DNA of 64,000 nucleotides from NCBI RefSeq assembly GCF_000518985.1, contig NZ_JAEQ01000001.1, positions 434,001-498,000 on the forward strand. The letters are read 5' to 3'. The position numbers and the translations under genes were made by a program. This document shows, one piece after another, positions 27,924 through 36,426 of the stretch. Below the pieces are notes generated by a model that was not told the DNA's origin, did not search any database, and saw only the letters and a list, made by a program, of their open reading frames with translations. This stretch comes from Chelativorans sp. J32. Its GTDB lineage: Bacteria; Pseudomonadota; Alphaproteobacteria; Rhizobiales; Rhizobiaceae. Numbering within the stretch: the first letter of the stretch is position 1; each line of letters starts with the position of its first letter.

Positions 27924-27955
27924 AGAAAATCCCCGGCTCAGGCTGGGGATTTTTC
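27924..27955 (+). terminator. Intrinsic terminator of the autotransporter gene
   Basis: The stem AAAATCCCC (27926-27934) pairs with GGGGATTTT (27945-27953) around a 10-base loop, followed by further T residues. It lies 27 bp after the autotransporter stop codon. Confidence 0.8.
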
Positions 27956-27975
27956 TTCATGGCTCTTTACTGAAC

Positions 27976-28454
27976 TTAACCGTTCCGCCCCTTGGCGGCG
28001 GCTTCCAAGCCCGCGATGTCAATCTTGACCATCTTCAGCATGGCCTCCGACACGCGCTTCACCTTGGCAGGGTCTTCATCCTTCATGAGTTCGCCAAGGC
28101 GCTTCGGCACGATCTGCCAAGACAACCCCCAGCGGTCCTTTAGCCACCCGCACTGCTCGATCGATCCTCCCTGCCTGAGCGCGTCCCAGAGCCGGTCGAC
28201 TTCGGCTTGGTGTCGCATTCGACCATGATGGAGAAGCTGTGATTGAATGGATCCAGCGGACCGGCCTCGATCGCCATGTAATTCTGGTCGCCAAGCGTGA
28301 ATTCCGCAATCTTGACGCTGCCGGGAGGACCGCTGGGCGTCTCAACCGGAAGAGCGGAGATGGAATTTACCGACGAGCCGGTGACAAGTGAGGTATAGAA
28401 GCGGATAGCCGCCTCCATGTCCTTCTCGAACCAGAGATGCTGCGTGACTTTCAT
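27976..28454 (-). pseudogene. PhnB-like VOC-family protein, frameshifted
   Basis: The N-terminal part (from ATG 28454, AAAGGA site) reads MKVTQHLWFEKDMEAAIRFY up to HSFSIMVECDT, then shifts into nonsense. The frame beginning at about 28218 carries the missing C-terminal part (QAEVDRLWDALRQGG, then KDRWGLSWQIVPKRLGELM), as expected for the PF06983 (3-demethylubiquinone methyltransferase-like, PhnB) VOC fold. A single missing base, most simply one C of a CCC run near 28209-28212, would restore an intact protein of about 159 residues. It is either a recent inactivation or a sequencing error. Confidence 0.75.
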
Positions 28455-28519
28455 GGCTTTTCCTTTCATTCCTTCCCAGCCGCTCACCGCATATTCCTAG
28501 GACGTGCCGAGGAGGGGCA

Positions 28520-28551
28520 TCCCGACTCCGGGCATCCGGGAGCTTTTTTTT
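28520..28551 (+). terminator. Orphan intrinsic terminator-like hairpin
   Basis: A GC-rich hairpin (for example TCCCG at 28520-28524 with CGGGA at 28537-28541; an alternative pairing uses CTCCGG) immediately followed by eight T residues on the plus strand (28544-28551). No plus-strand gene ends here: the autotransporter already has its own terminator 600 bp earlier and the VOC gene is on the other strand. It lies 79 bp before the ATP-grasp gene start. Confidence 0.5.
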
Positions 28552-28629
28552 AACGAGCGATGACTATTGTTCGCCGCAACGAAACGGCCGGCGCTTTCGG
28601 GTGCGGGACAGGATATCCAACGGGGTGGG

Positions 28630-29844
28630 ATGCAAACCGACGCGCCACAAGAACATTTGGGCTTTGTGGAGCGCCCGGCCGGGGTAGTGATCCTCGGCGG
28701 AGCCCATGGCACGCTCGCACTCGCCCGAAATCTAGGCCGAGCCGGGGTGCCCGTCTGGCTGGTAACGAATGACAATCCCTTGCCCAGGTGGTCACGCCAC
28801 GTGCATCGCTCCCTTTCTTGGCCAGGAGCGGCAGATTCCAGCGCGGCAGCCTTTCTGCTGAAAGCTGCGGAAGAACACCGCCTGAGGGGGTTTCTCCTGA
28901 TTCCCGCGGCAGATGCGGAGGTGCGCCTCGTTTCTCAGGCACGTGAAGCGCTTTCGGAGGCATATAGAATCATCCTCCCGAATTGGGATCGTCTTAGATG
29001 GATGTGCGAAAAGCCGCTCCTCTATCAGCGCGCCGCCGAGATCGGCGTGGATATTCCGCCCACTTACGCGTTCTCTTCGCTCGAGGAAGCGTCGCGAGCC
29101 GAAATCCGGTTTCCGGTGATCCTCAAGCCCAATATGGGCGGCGGCCGGGACCAGTTTTCACGCGCCAAGGTCATCCGCGCTGACGATAGGAGTTCGCTAC
29201 TGGAAGCCTATCGCGCAGCGGCAGATCAGATCGGCTTCCCGAATGTGGTGGTCCAGGAATTGATACCCGGCGGGGGTGAAAGCCAGTTTTCCTATGCTGC
29301 CCTTTGGCACGAAGGCAGACCGGTGGCCGAGTTTGCAGCTCGCCGAAGAAGGCAGTTTCCGGTCGATTTCGGGTATACGAGCACTTTTGTGCAGGTGGTG
29401 GACGAGCCACGCGTGATCGAGGCCGCGCGCCGCATTCTGGCCTCCATCGATTATTGCGGCCTCGTGGAGGTGGAGTTCAAGCATGATAAGCGCGACGACA
29501 GGATGCGCGTGCTCGACGTCAATCCGCGCCCCTGGTCCTGGTTCGGGTTGGCAGCAGCGGCAGGTCTGGATCTGGGTGGCATGCTCTGGACCATTGCCGC
29601 GGGAGACAAAACGGGTGCGGACGGCGCGCGGCCGGGCGTATCCTGGATGTATCTGATCCGCGACGTCGCCGCGGGTTTACGGCTGATCTCTACCGGGCGC
29701 CTTTCGGTGCGCGAATACCTAGGTTCCTTTGCAGGCGTGCGGGCGTGGGCAACTTTCTCGCTTTCCGATCCGATACCGGCAATGGCCGATATTCCACTGA
29801 CGGCGTGGCGTGTACTGACCCGGCGTTTCCTGAAGATCCAGTAA
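28630..29844 (+). CDS. ATP-grasp ligase of unknown substrate
   Basis: A 404-residue protein. A Rossmann-like N-terminal part (VVILGGAHGTLALARNLGRA) is followed by an ATP-grasp domain, with the glycine-rich loop and metal/ATP ligands visible in FPVILKPNMGGGRDQFS, VVVQELIPGGGESQF and LVEVEFKHD...VLDVNPRPW. Such enzymes join a carboxylate to an amine or thiol using ATP. It is closest in style to the carbamoyl-phosphate-synthase-like ATP-grasp proteins found in cell-surface polysaccharide clusters. Start chosen at ATG 28630; an in-frame TTG at 28567 would add 21 poorly conserved residues. It is 13 bp before a polysaccharide deacetylase, so the pair is probably an operon. Confidence 0.75.
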   Translation: MQTDAPQEHLGFVERPAGVVILGGAHGTLALARNLGRAGVPVWLVTNDNPLPRWSRHVHRSLSWPGAADSSAAAFLLKAAEEHRLRGFLLIPAADAEVRLVSQAREALSEAYRIILPNWDRLRWMCEKPLLYQRAAEIGVDIPPTYAFSSLEEASRAEIRFPVILKPNMGGGRDQFSRAKVIRADDRSSLLEAYRAAADQIGFPNVVVQELIPGGGESQFSYAALWHEGRPVAEFAARRRRQFPVDFGYTSTFVQVVDEPRVIEAARRILASIDYCGLVEVEFKHDKRDDRMRVLDVNPRPWSWFGLAAAAGLDLGGMLWTIAAGDKTGADGARPGVSWMYLIRDVAAGLRLISTGRLSVREYLGSFAGVRAWATFSLSDPIPAMADIPLTAWRVLTRRFLKIQ

Positions 29845-29857
29845 GCAGAGCGGAGCG

Positions 29858-30901
29858 ATGCCCGACATTCCGGCAAGGCAGGCGCTGAAATACGCACTCA
29901 TGCGAGGCGCTCTCGACCTGATCGCCTTTTCCGGCGCTCGCCGGGTCTACCCTTCGGCTGCCGGCCGGGGCGTAATCTTCACCCTGCACCACGTCCGCCC
30001 CGCGCGCGGGAGCGCTTACGACCCGAACGCGCTTCTGTCGGTAACGCCGGAATTCCTGGCGGTCGCGATAGAAGCCTCGTTGGAGGCCGGGTACGTTCCC
30101 GTTGCCGTCGAGGATCTGCCGAAGCTTCTTGCAGAGCCCTGTGACAAACGGCGGTTCGTCAGCTTCACGCTCGATGACGGCTATCGCAACAATGGGGAAT
30201 ATGCAGCGCCGGTATTCCGCAAATATGGCGTGCCTTACACCATCTTCATCACAGCCGGCTTCGTCGAGCGCACGCGCTCGCTGTGGTGGGAGACGGCGGC
30301 GCTCCTGACGGCGAATGAAGACTGTCTTACCTTCGATTTCGGCGCCGGGCCGGAAACGCTGGAGACAAAGACGGTCGCCCAGAAGCGGGCGGTCTTTGAC
30401 CGCTTTGCCGCTTTTATCCAAACGGCTGACGAAGATATGGCTGTGGCCCGACTCGATGAACTTGCGGAGCGCTCAGGCATCGATCCGCTTGGCATAACTG
30501 CCGAACTGACCATGGACGCGCGCGAACTGCGCGAGCTGGCGAAAGATCCGTTGGTCCGTTTCGGCGCGCATACATTGACCCATGTCAATCTGCGCCGGGT
30601 CGGCGGACCACGCCTTGAGGAGGAACTGCAACTTTCCGCCGAGGCCGTGGAGGGATATGTAGGAAGATACCCAAGCGCCTTCGCTTATCCTTATGGCTTT
30701 GCTGCCGCCGTTGGTGAGCGCGAGATTGAAGCCGCTGCCAGTGCTGGCTTCGCAATCGCCGTAACGACTCAGCCAGGCGTGCTTGGGCCGGACACGCTGA
30801 ACCGGCCGACCGGCGTCGGCCGCGTCTCGCTCAACGGCCATTTCCAGAAGAAGCGCTATGTGGACTCGCTTCTATCGGGGCTCGCCTTCAAGCTGATCTG
30901 A
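29858..30901 (+). CDS. Polysaccharide deacetylase family protein (NodB domain)
   Basis: A 347-residue carbohydrate esterase family 4 protein. The motif-1 aspartates are in SFTLDDGYRNN (D106, D107), the metal-binding histidines in GAHTLTHVNL (H238 and H242), and motif 3 is AFAYPYG. It would remove N- or O-acetyl groups from a surface polysaccharide or its precursor. There is no clear signal peptide. It follows the ATP-grasp gene by 13 bp and its 3' end overlaps the convergent Na/Pi cotransporter gene by 14 bp. Confidence 0.87.
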   Translation: MPDIPARQALKYALMRGALDLIAFSGARRVYPSAAGRGVIFTLHHVRPARGSAYDPNALLSVTPEFLAVAIEASLEAGYVPVAVEDLPKLLAEPCDKRRFVSFTLDDGYRNNGEYAAPVFRKYGVPYTIFITAGFVERTRSLWWETAALLTANEDCLTFDFGAGPETLETKTVAQKRAVFDRFAAFIQTADEDMAVARLDELAERSGIDPLGITAELTMDARELRELAKDPLVRFGAHTLTHVNLRRVGGPRLEEELQLSAEAVEGYVGRYPSAFAYPYGFAAAVGEREIEAAASAGFAIAVTTQPGVLGPDTLNRPTGVGRVSLNGHFQKKRYVDSLLSGLAFKLI

Positions 30902-32558
30902 GGCGCGTGTCGCGCAACAGGCCTTCCGCTTCCAGCACCGGATAGGCAATGGCCGCCAGGAGCGCGTTGATCTGCTTCAGGTCACGGATCGTGTCCAGAT
31001 GGATGGAACTCGTCTCCACGCTCTGTTCCGATCCTTGCCTCAGGCGCTCGAAATGCTGCTGGCTCAGCACCTTCTCGATTTCCCGCATCCGATCCTTCTC
31101 GGCGACGAGCCGATGCGCCGTGACGGGATCCTGAGTCACGAGAAGGTTGAAAGCAAGGCGTGCGTTCGAAAGCACAGCGGCATGGAAGCTCGAAAGCTCA
31201 TGCCAGCCTTCGGGCGTGAAATCCACCTTGCGTTCCATTTTGCTCCGGACATGCGCAAGCAGGTTGCGGACGATGATGTCGCCCACCTGCTCGAGCTTAA
31301 CGCAGGCGCTGAGCAGGTCTTGGCAGCGCCGTGCCTCTTCCTCGAACATATTCTCGCGGCTGATGCGGGCGAGGTATAGCTTGATTGCCGCATGGCGGCG
31401 GTCGAGCGTGTCATCGAGGTCCGCAAGCGCCTGGATCGCGTGCTTATCAGCTTCCCGATAGAGCTCGAGCACGCGCACGAGCATGAAGTCGACCGTGTCG
31501 CACATTCGCACGGCCTCGCGCGTGACATTGGCGAGCGCCTGTTGCGGATTGTCCAAGGCGGCCTCATCGAGGGCGCTGACTTCACTCAAAAGCGCGTTCT
31601 GCCTTTCCTCGGGCGTGGGCCCGGGGGAGAGAGCCACCAGCGCTTCCGTCGCCTTGAGCACCAGCCGGGAAAGCGGGATTCCGGCGAGCAGGATGAAGAG
31701 GTTGAACGCTATATGGGCATTGACCACCTGGTCTGCCGCGTTGCCGCCCAAGAGGCCGATCGGCGGCTTGATGAGGATGAATCCCACGAGCATCACAAGC
31801 GATCCGGCGCCGCGCATCAGGAGGTTTCCGAGCGGCACAACGCGGCATTCCGGACTGGAGCGCCGCGTGAGCATGGGGGCGATGAAGGAGCTCCCCAGAT
31901 TGATGCCGAGCACCATCACGATGCCGAGTTCCGGCGAGACGATTCCACGCTCGGCAAAGGTGGCAAGCAACAGGACGGCCGCAATGCTGGAATGAAAGAC
32001 ATATGTCACCGCCGCAGCGATCAGGAAGGCGGTGATAGGGTCGTCGGAAAGGTAGCCGGCGATCAACGGGACCACCCGGCTCTGGCGAAGCGGCTCCGAG
32101 GCCTCGCCCATCATCTCCAGGGACAGGATCAAAAGGCCGACACCTACCAGAATGCGCCCGGACTGCCGCCATGCACGTCTTTCGGTGGTCATGAAGATCG
32201 CCGTGCCTGCCACGAGGCAGAGCGGCACGAGCAGCGCGAGATCGAAGCTCAGGATCTTGGTGACAAGCGCCGATCCCACCTCCGCCCCGCGCACTGCAAG
32301 GATCCCGGAAAGACCCGTCACGATGCCTGAGCCCGCGAACGATCCCACGAGGAGCGTTACGGCTGTGGAGCTTTGTAAAGCGACAGCGAGTGCGAGCCCG
32401 GTCGCCGCCGCAAGCAGCGGATGGCCCAGCGTGCGGCGCAGCCGCTGCTTCAGAAGCTCGCCATAGGCCCGCTCCACCCCAGAGCGGACCATGTGCGTAG
32501 CCCAGAGCAGCAGCGCGATCGCGCCTGCCATGTGCAAGAAGAAGACAGACCCGCTCAT
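30888..32558 (-). CDS. Na/Pi cotransporter family protein with PhoU-like C-terminal domain
   Basis: A 556-residue membrane protein. Two inverted Na/Pi-cotransport repeats lie in the first 310 residues, with the QSSTAVTLLVGSFAGSGIV and FHSSIAAVLLLATFAERGIV motifs. They are followed by a cytoplasmic helical PhoU-like domain (about 340-545). This is the YjbB/NptA type of bacterial phosphate transporter, which can import or export phosphate. It is divergent from the polyol/phosphodiester operon that begins 303 bp away, so a shared phosphate theme is possible. Confidence 0.88.
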   Translation of the reverse strand: MSGSVFFLHMAGAIALLLWATHMVRSGVERAYGELLKQRLRRTLGHPLLAAATGLALAVALQSSTAVTLLVGSFAGSGIVTGLSGILAVRGAEVGSALVTKILSFDLALLVPLCLVAGTAIFMTTERRAWRQSGRILVGVGLLILSLEMMGEASEPLRQSRVVPLIAGYLSDDPITAFLIAAAVTYVFHSSIAAVLLLATFAERGIVSPELGIVMVLGINLGSSFIAPMLTRRSSPECRVVPLGNLLMRGAGSLVMLVGFILIKPPIGLLGGNAADQVVNAHIAFNLFILLAGIPLSRLVLKATEALVALSPGPTPEERQNALLSEVSALDEAALDNPQQALANVTREAVRMCDTVDFMLVRVLELYREADKHAIQALADLDDTLDRRHAAIKLYLARISRENMFEEEARRCQDLLSACVKLEQVGDIIVRNLLAHVRSKMERKVDFTPEGWHELSSFHAAVLSNARLAFNLLVTQDPVTAHRLVAEKDRMREIEKVLSQQHFERLRQGSEQSVETSSIHLDTIRDLKQINALLAAIAYPVLEAEGLLRDTRLRSA

Positions 32559-32672
32559 TCAGTATTTCCCCGTTCGTGCCAGCAAGAAGGCATTGGCAGG
32601 AAAGATTTTTCCCGCCTTGAAAACGCAGCTCGGCAAAGAAAGCTGCCGCTTCTTGAAAACATTTGACGACAG

Positions 32673-32688
32673 CTCCCATGCATGGGAG
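32673..32688. promoter_or_regulatory. Perfect 16-bp palindrome
   Basis: CTCCCATGCATGGGAG is identical to its reverse complement and directly abuts the next palindrome. It lies in the divergent promoter region. Its binding protein is unknown. Confidence 0.45.
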
Positions 32689-32702
32689 TGTACACGTGTA
32701 CA
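32689..32702. promoter_or_regulatory. Candidate LacI-type operator O1
   Basis: TGTACACGTGTACA is a perfect 14-bp palindrome with the central CG typical of LacI-family operators. A similar element lies 44 bp downstream. The LacI regulator at 38242-39243 in the same operon is the likely binder. Confidence 0.6.
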
Positions 32703-32732
32703 ATATAGAGGAAAGCGCCAGAAATAAAAGAA

Positions 32733-32746
32733 TGCACACGTGCACA
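32733..32746. promoter_or_regulatory. Candidate LacI-type operator O2
   Basis: TGCACACGTGCACA matches 12 of 14 bases of the upstream operator and keeps its CACGTG core. The centres are 44 bp apart, about four helical turns, so both sites face the same side of the DNA and could support looping. Confidence 0.55.
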
Positions 32747-32861
32747 TCTGTCATCTGACTGTCAGAGAAAGGCCCTAGGGAGGAAACTGGTTGGGCGGGT
32801 TCGCCACCAGTCCTGGTTGCTGCCTTTCGTCCGACAGGGAACGCAAGGAGGAACGTACGAG

Positions 32862-34202
32862 ATGACGAAGCATCTTTTGAAATCCACTGTCGCGGCGGTC
32901 ATGCTGGTATCGAGCGCAGGCCTGGCCTCGACGGAAGAGGTTAAGATCAGCGTCTGGTCGGGCGGGACGAGTCCCAACGACATCTACCGTGTCGATGCGA
33001 TCGATATCGCAGCCGATCTCCTGGAGCGGGAAGCGGCCGTCCGTGGCGAAGACCTGCAGATCACGGTCGAGAAGAAACCCACCAATACTTGGGACGATTT
33101 CAAACAGGCGGTTACCCTCGCCGCCGAGGCCGGCAACGCGCCGAACATCCTCGTCACCGGCCACGAAGACATCGCGCCATGGGCGCAGGCCGGCCTCATC
33201 GTGCCGATCGAGGATTATGTCAATCTCGACGCCTGGCCGATCAACGACATCTACGAGAACCTTCTGGAAATATCGTCCTATGGCGGGGTGCTCTATGGCC
33301 TGCCGCAGGATGCCGAAGCGCGGCCCTTCTTCTTCTGGAAGGACTATATGCGCCAGATCGGCTACTTGGACGCGGACATCGACGCGCTTCCGGACAAGGT
33401 CCAGTCTGGAGAATACACCCTCGCCAATGTGCTTGAAGACGCCAAGAAGATGGTGGACCAGGGCCTGGTGCAGCAGGGCTATGGTTTCTACCCGCGCCCC
33501 AACAATGGTCCCGACTACTGGCAGTTTTACAAGAGCTTCGGCGGCGTGATGGAGGAGGACGGCAAGCTCGTCCTCGACAAGGCCGCCATGCAGAAATTCT
33601 ACCAGTTCTTCGTGGATGCGGTGAATGCGGGCGTGACGCGCAAGAACCATATCGGCACGCCCAACGACCAATGGTGGGCCGAGGTGGCGAGCGGCAAGGC
33701 CGGCATTTGGCACGGCGGCACCTGGCATTATGCGCGCTATGTGAATCAGGAGGGCCTCAAGGACTTCTTCGGCAGCGTCGCCTTTTCGCTCATTCCTGCC
33801 GGCGATGGCGGCGAGCCGAACACCCTGACGCATCCGCTGGTCTATCTGCTCACTTCGGGTCATGACGAACGCGCAACGGCGATTGCCGCCGATCTCGTGA
33901 AGATCGCATCCGAGCCGCGCATCAATGCGCTGCATGCAGTGAAGTCCGCCCATCTCGGCATCACGAAGCAGGAGTCGAATATCGACATCTATGCCGACGA
34001 CCGCTGGACGCGTGAGGCCACCGAGCGGCTGCTCCCGTACGCCAATGCGATGCCCAACAACGCGGATTTCGGCACCTACTGGAACGCGATGTGGAGCGGG
34101 CTGGAAGCTTCATGGACAGGGCAGAAAACGCCCGAGCAGGCGGTCAACGACCTGGAGGCCGAACTGAAGAACGGCCTCGGCGAGGCGATCGTCATTCGCT
34201 GA
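32862..34202 (+). CDS. ABC transporter substrate-binding protein (family 1)
   Basis: A 446-residue extracellular binding protein. The signal peptide MTKHLLKSTVAAVMLVSSAG is cleaved near LAS. The mature protein starts TEEVKISVWSGGTSPNDIYR and carries the family-1 patterns WDDFKQAVTLAAEAGNAPNI and AGIWHGGTWHYARYV. The ATG at 32862 follows AAGGAGG by 10 bases. It is the first gene of an eight-gene operon that also encodes phosphodiester and ester hydrolases, so its ligand may be a phosphorylated or sulfated polyol rather than a plain sugar; that is inference. Confidence 0.85.
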   Translation: MTKHLLKSTVAAVMLVSSAGLASTEEVKISVWSGGTSPNDIYRVDAIDIAADLLEREAAVRGEDLQITVEKKPTNTWDDFKQAVTLAAEAGNAPNILVTGHEDIAPWAQAGLIVPIEDYVNLDAWPINDIYENLLEISSYGGVLYGLPQDAEARPFFFWKDYMRQIGYLDADIDALPDKVQSGEYTLANVLEDAKKMVDQGLVQQGYGFYPRPNNGPDYWQFYKSFGGVMEEDGKLVLDKAAMQKFYQFFVDAVNAGVTRKNHIGTPNDQWWAEVASGKAGIWHGGTWHYARYVNQEGLKDFFGSVAFSLIPAGDGGEPNTLTHPLVYLLTSGHDERATAIAADLVKIASEPRINALHAVKSAHLGITKQESNIDIYADDRWTREATERLLPYANAMPNNADFGTYWNAMWSGLEASWTGQKTPEQAVNDLEAELKNGLGEAIVIR

Positions 34203-34203
34203 G

Positions 34204-35592
34204 ATGAGCGCCTCACGCGATATCGTGGAAAGCGGCCCGGCACGCATCGGCACCCGGGCCGCCCCCGCTCGTCCGCGCTTTGCCTGGTTGAACAGCTCCA
34301 AAGGGCTCGGCCTGGTGCTGATCATGCCGGCGCTGTTGCTGGTGATCGCCTTTTTCCTTGCTCCGGTGATTCTGACCGGCGTGTTCGCCTTCACCAATAT
34401 GAGCACGGCGACGGGGATCACCGGCGGAGCCTATCAGATCTCACCGGGCGCACTGCGCGTGCTCACCGACCGCTACGGCATGGGTGAACTTGCCGAGCGG
34501 CTGGGGCAGCCCACCTATGTCGTGGATGAGCAAGGTCTCGCCGCCCTCGCGGAAATGGAGATCGACCAGGACATCATCGACGGGCTGAAGCGCCGTCTAG
34601 GCGAGACTTTTTCCTCGCGCCGCGATTTCGAACGCGTCATACGCGACCTGCCGACAAGGCCCAATACCCGCACGGTCAAGCGCATTTCCGATGCTTTCAG
34701 CAGGTCGCTGGCCAATGCGCGGTTTGCAAGCGCGGGAGCGCTAATGTCCGCCGCGGAGGCAATCGATCCTGAACTCACGGACGACGAGAAGGCGGCGCTG
34801 CGGGAAGCGACCTATACGGGCTGGAGTTGGACCACCGACAATTTCCGTCGGCTTATCACATCCCCGCAGACGATGCGCATCCTCTTCAACACGATCTTCT
34901 TCGTGGCGGCGACGCTTTTGATCTTCAACACCGGCTTCGCGATGCTGCTGGCGATCGCCACCCACTACATTCCCGATCGCCCAGCCGGCATTTTCCGCAT
35001 CATCTGGTTCCTGCCCCGTATCTCGCCGGCCGTGATCTATGTGCTTCTGTGGAAATGGCTGGCCTGGGATACCGGGTTCCTGAGCGCCTTCCTGGACAAT
35101 TTCGGTATCAGGCCGCGCAACTGGATGCTGGACAGCGCCTTCAACGCCTGGGTGTTCGTCATCCTGATCAACGGCTTCGTCGGTGCGTCGATGGGGATGC
35201 TGATCTTTGCGTCGGCGATCAAGGCCATTCCCCAGTCGCTCTTCCATGCGGCAAGCGTCGATGGCGCCTATCGCTGGCAGCAGATCCGCCACATCATCCT
35301 GCCGCATCTGAAATGGCCGATCCTGTTCGTGACCTGCTATCAGACGCTTTCGCTCCTCACCTCGATCGAGCAGACGCTGCTTTCGACCGATGGCGGCCCC
35401 GGTGGGGCTACCGAGATCTGGTCGCTGGCGATCTATCACACCGCGCTCAACAATTATGCCGGCAACCTTCAATACGGTTACGGCGCGGCAATGGCGCTAG
35501 TGCTTGTAGTGATCGGCATCGTGCTGTCGCTTCTTTATCTGCGGCTCTTCAATTACCGCGCGCTGATCATCAAGCCGCGCATCGAGCATTGA
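34204..35592 (+). CDS. ABC importer permease with enlarged periplasmic domain
   Basis: A 462-residue permease, about 150 residues longer than the usual CUT1 permease. Helix 1 lies at about 35-62 (GLVLIMPALLLVIAFFLAPV), and the next helix begins near residue 226 (ILFNTIFFVAATLLIFNTGF), leaving about 160 residues between them where 30-50 is normal. That segment is mostly charged and helical. The C-terminal half is ordinary, with the EAA loop HAASVDGAYRWQQIRHIILP. MalF also has a large periplasmic loop, but between helices 3 and 4. It starts 1 bp after the binding-protein gene. Confidence 0.85.
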   Translation: MSASRDIVESGPARIGTRAAPARPRFAWLNSSKGLGLVLIMPALLLVIAFFLAPVILTGVFAFTNMSTATGITGGAYQISPGALRVLTDRYGMGELAERLGQPTYVVDEQGLAALAEMEIDQDIIDGLKRRLGETFSSRRDFERVIRDLPTRPNTRTVKRISDAFSRSLANARFASAGALMSAAEAIDPELTDDEKAALREATYTGWSWTTDNFRRLITSPQTMRILFNTIFFVAATLLIFNTGFAMLLAIATHYIPDRPAGIFRIIWFLPRISPAVIYVLLWKWLAWDTGFLSAFLDNFGIRPRNWMLDSAFNAWVFVILINGFVGASMGMLIFASAIKAIPQSLFHAASVDGAYRWQQIRHIILPHLKWPILFVTCYQTLSLLTSIEQTLLSTDGGPGGATEIWSLAIYHTALNNYAGNLQYGYGAAMALVLVVIGIVLSLLYLRLFNYRALIIKPRIEH

Positions 35593-35601
35593 GGGGGAGC
35601 G

Positions 35602-36426
35602 ATGACCGGACACCTGAAGACCTGGCCAATCATCCTCGCGCTCTCCATCCTGAGCGCACCGCTGGTGCTGATGTATGCCTATCTGTTCATCGACACCGTC
35701 ACGAATTCACCGCCCGGCTCGTTCATCCCAAACGAGTTCACGCTGGAGCATTGGGCATTCCTATGGCACACGCCGCCCGGACGCCCCAGCATCTGGCGCG
35801 TCACGTTCAATTCCCTGCTCTTCGCCGCCTCGACATCGCTGCTCGTGATCGTCGTCTCGTCAATGGCGGGATATGTGCTCTCCAGGCTCAACGTGCCGGC
35901 GCGTGGCTTCTTCCTGGCGGGCGTGATGGTGCTGCACGCGTTTCCGGCGATCACCCTTATCGTGGCCATCTTCCTCGTGCTGCAGATGATCGGTCTCTAC
36001 AACACGCTGATCGGGGTGATCCTCGTGAAGGCGGCGATCGACATGCCCTTGGGCATCTGGCTGATGAAAGGCTTCTACGACACGGTTCCGTGGGAGATCG
36101 AGATGGCGGGGATCCAAGACGGTGCCAGCCGCTTCACCGTCTGGCGCAAGCTCGTGCTCCCGCAGGTGAAGCCAGGCATTTTCGCACTCTGGCTCTTCGC
36201 ATTCCTGCTCGGCTGGAGCGAATTCATCCTGCCGCAGGTTCTGGCGCCGAGCGGAGACGTACAGGTGCTCTCGGTCTATCTCGCCTCCCTGATCGCCGAC
36301 GACAACAATTTCGACATGGCGCTCTTCAAATCGGTCGGGCTGTTCTACATCGCACCCGTCCTGATCCTCTTCTTTGTTTTCCAGAACTACCTGATGAACA
36401 TCTACGGCGGAGGGAGCAAGGGCTGA
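35602..36426 (+). CDS. ABC importer permease (MalG-like)
   Basis: A 274-residue CUT1 permease with six helices. The first is WPIILALSILSAPLVLMYAY, and the EAA loop is EMAGIQDGASRFTVWRKLVL. It is the partner of the enlarged permease. Its stop codon shares one base with the ATG of the following ATPase (TGATG). Confidence 0.88.
   Translation: MTGHLKTWPIILALSILSAPLVLMYAYLFIDTVTNSPPGSFIPNEFTLEHWAFLWHTPPGRPSIWRVTFNSLLFAASTSLLVIVVSSMAGYVLSRLNVPARGFFLAGVMVLHAFPAITLIVAIFLVLQMIGLYNTLIGVILVKAAIDMPLGIWLMKGFYDTVPWEIEMAGIQDGASRFTVWRKLVLPQVKPGIFALWLFAFLLGWSEFILPQVLAPSGDVQVLSVYLASLIADDNNFDMALFKSVGLFYIAPVLILFFVFQNYLMNIYGGGSKG

Larger units (their letters stand above)
32559..32861. other. Divergent control region of Na/Pi transporter and ABC importer operon
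   Basis: 303 bp with three symmetrical elements: CTCCCATGCATGGGAG (32673-32688), TGTACACGTGTACA (32689-32702) and TGCACACGTGCACA (32733-32746). A TTGACG hexamer (32663-32668) and a TACAAT hexamer (32699-32704) are also present but are too far apart to pair simply. The importer's AAGGAGG ribosome binding site is at 32845-32851. No gene is seen inside. Confidence 0.5.

Noticed and set aside
34827-36425. Long plus-strand open frame upstream of the UgpC-like ATPase
   Set aside because: It overlaps both permease genes in another frame with low-complexity composition; the ATPase starts at 36426.
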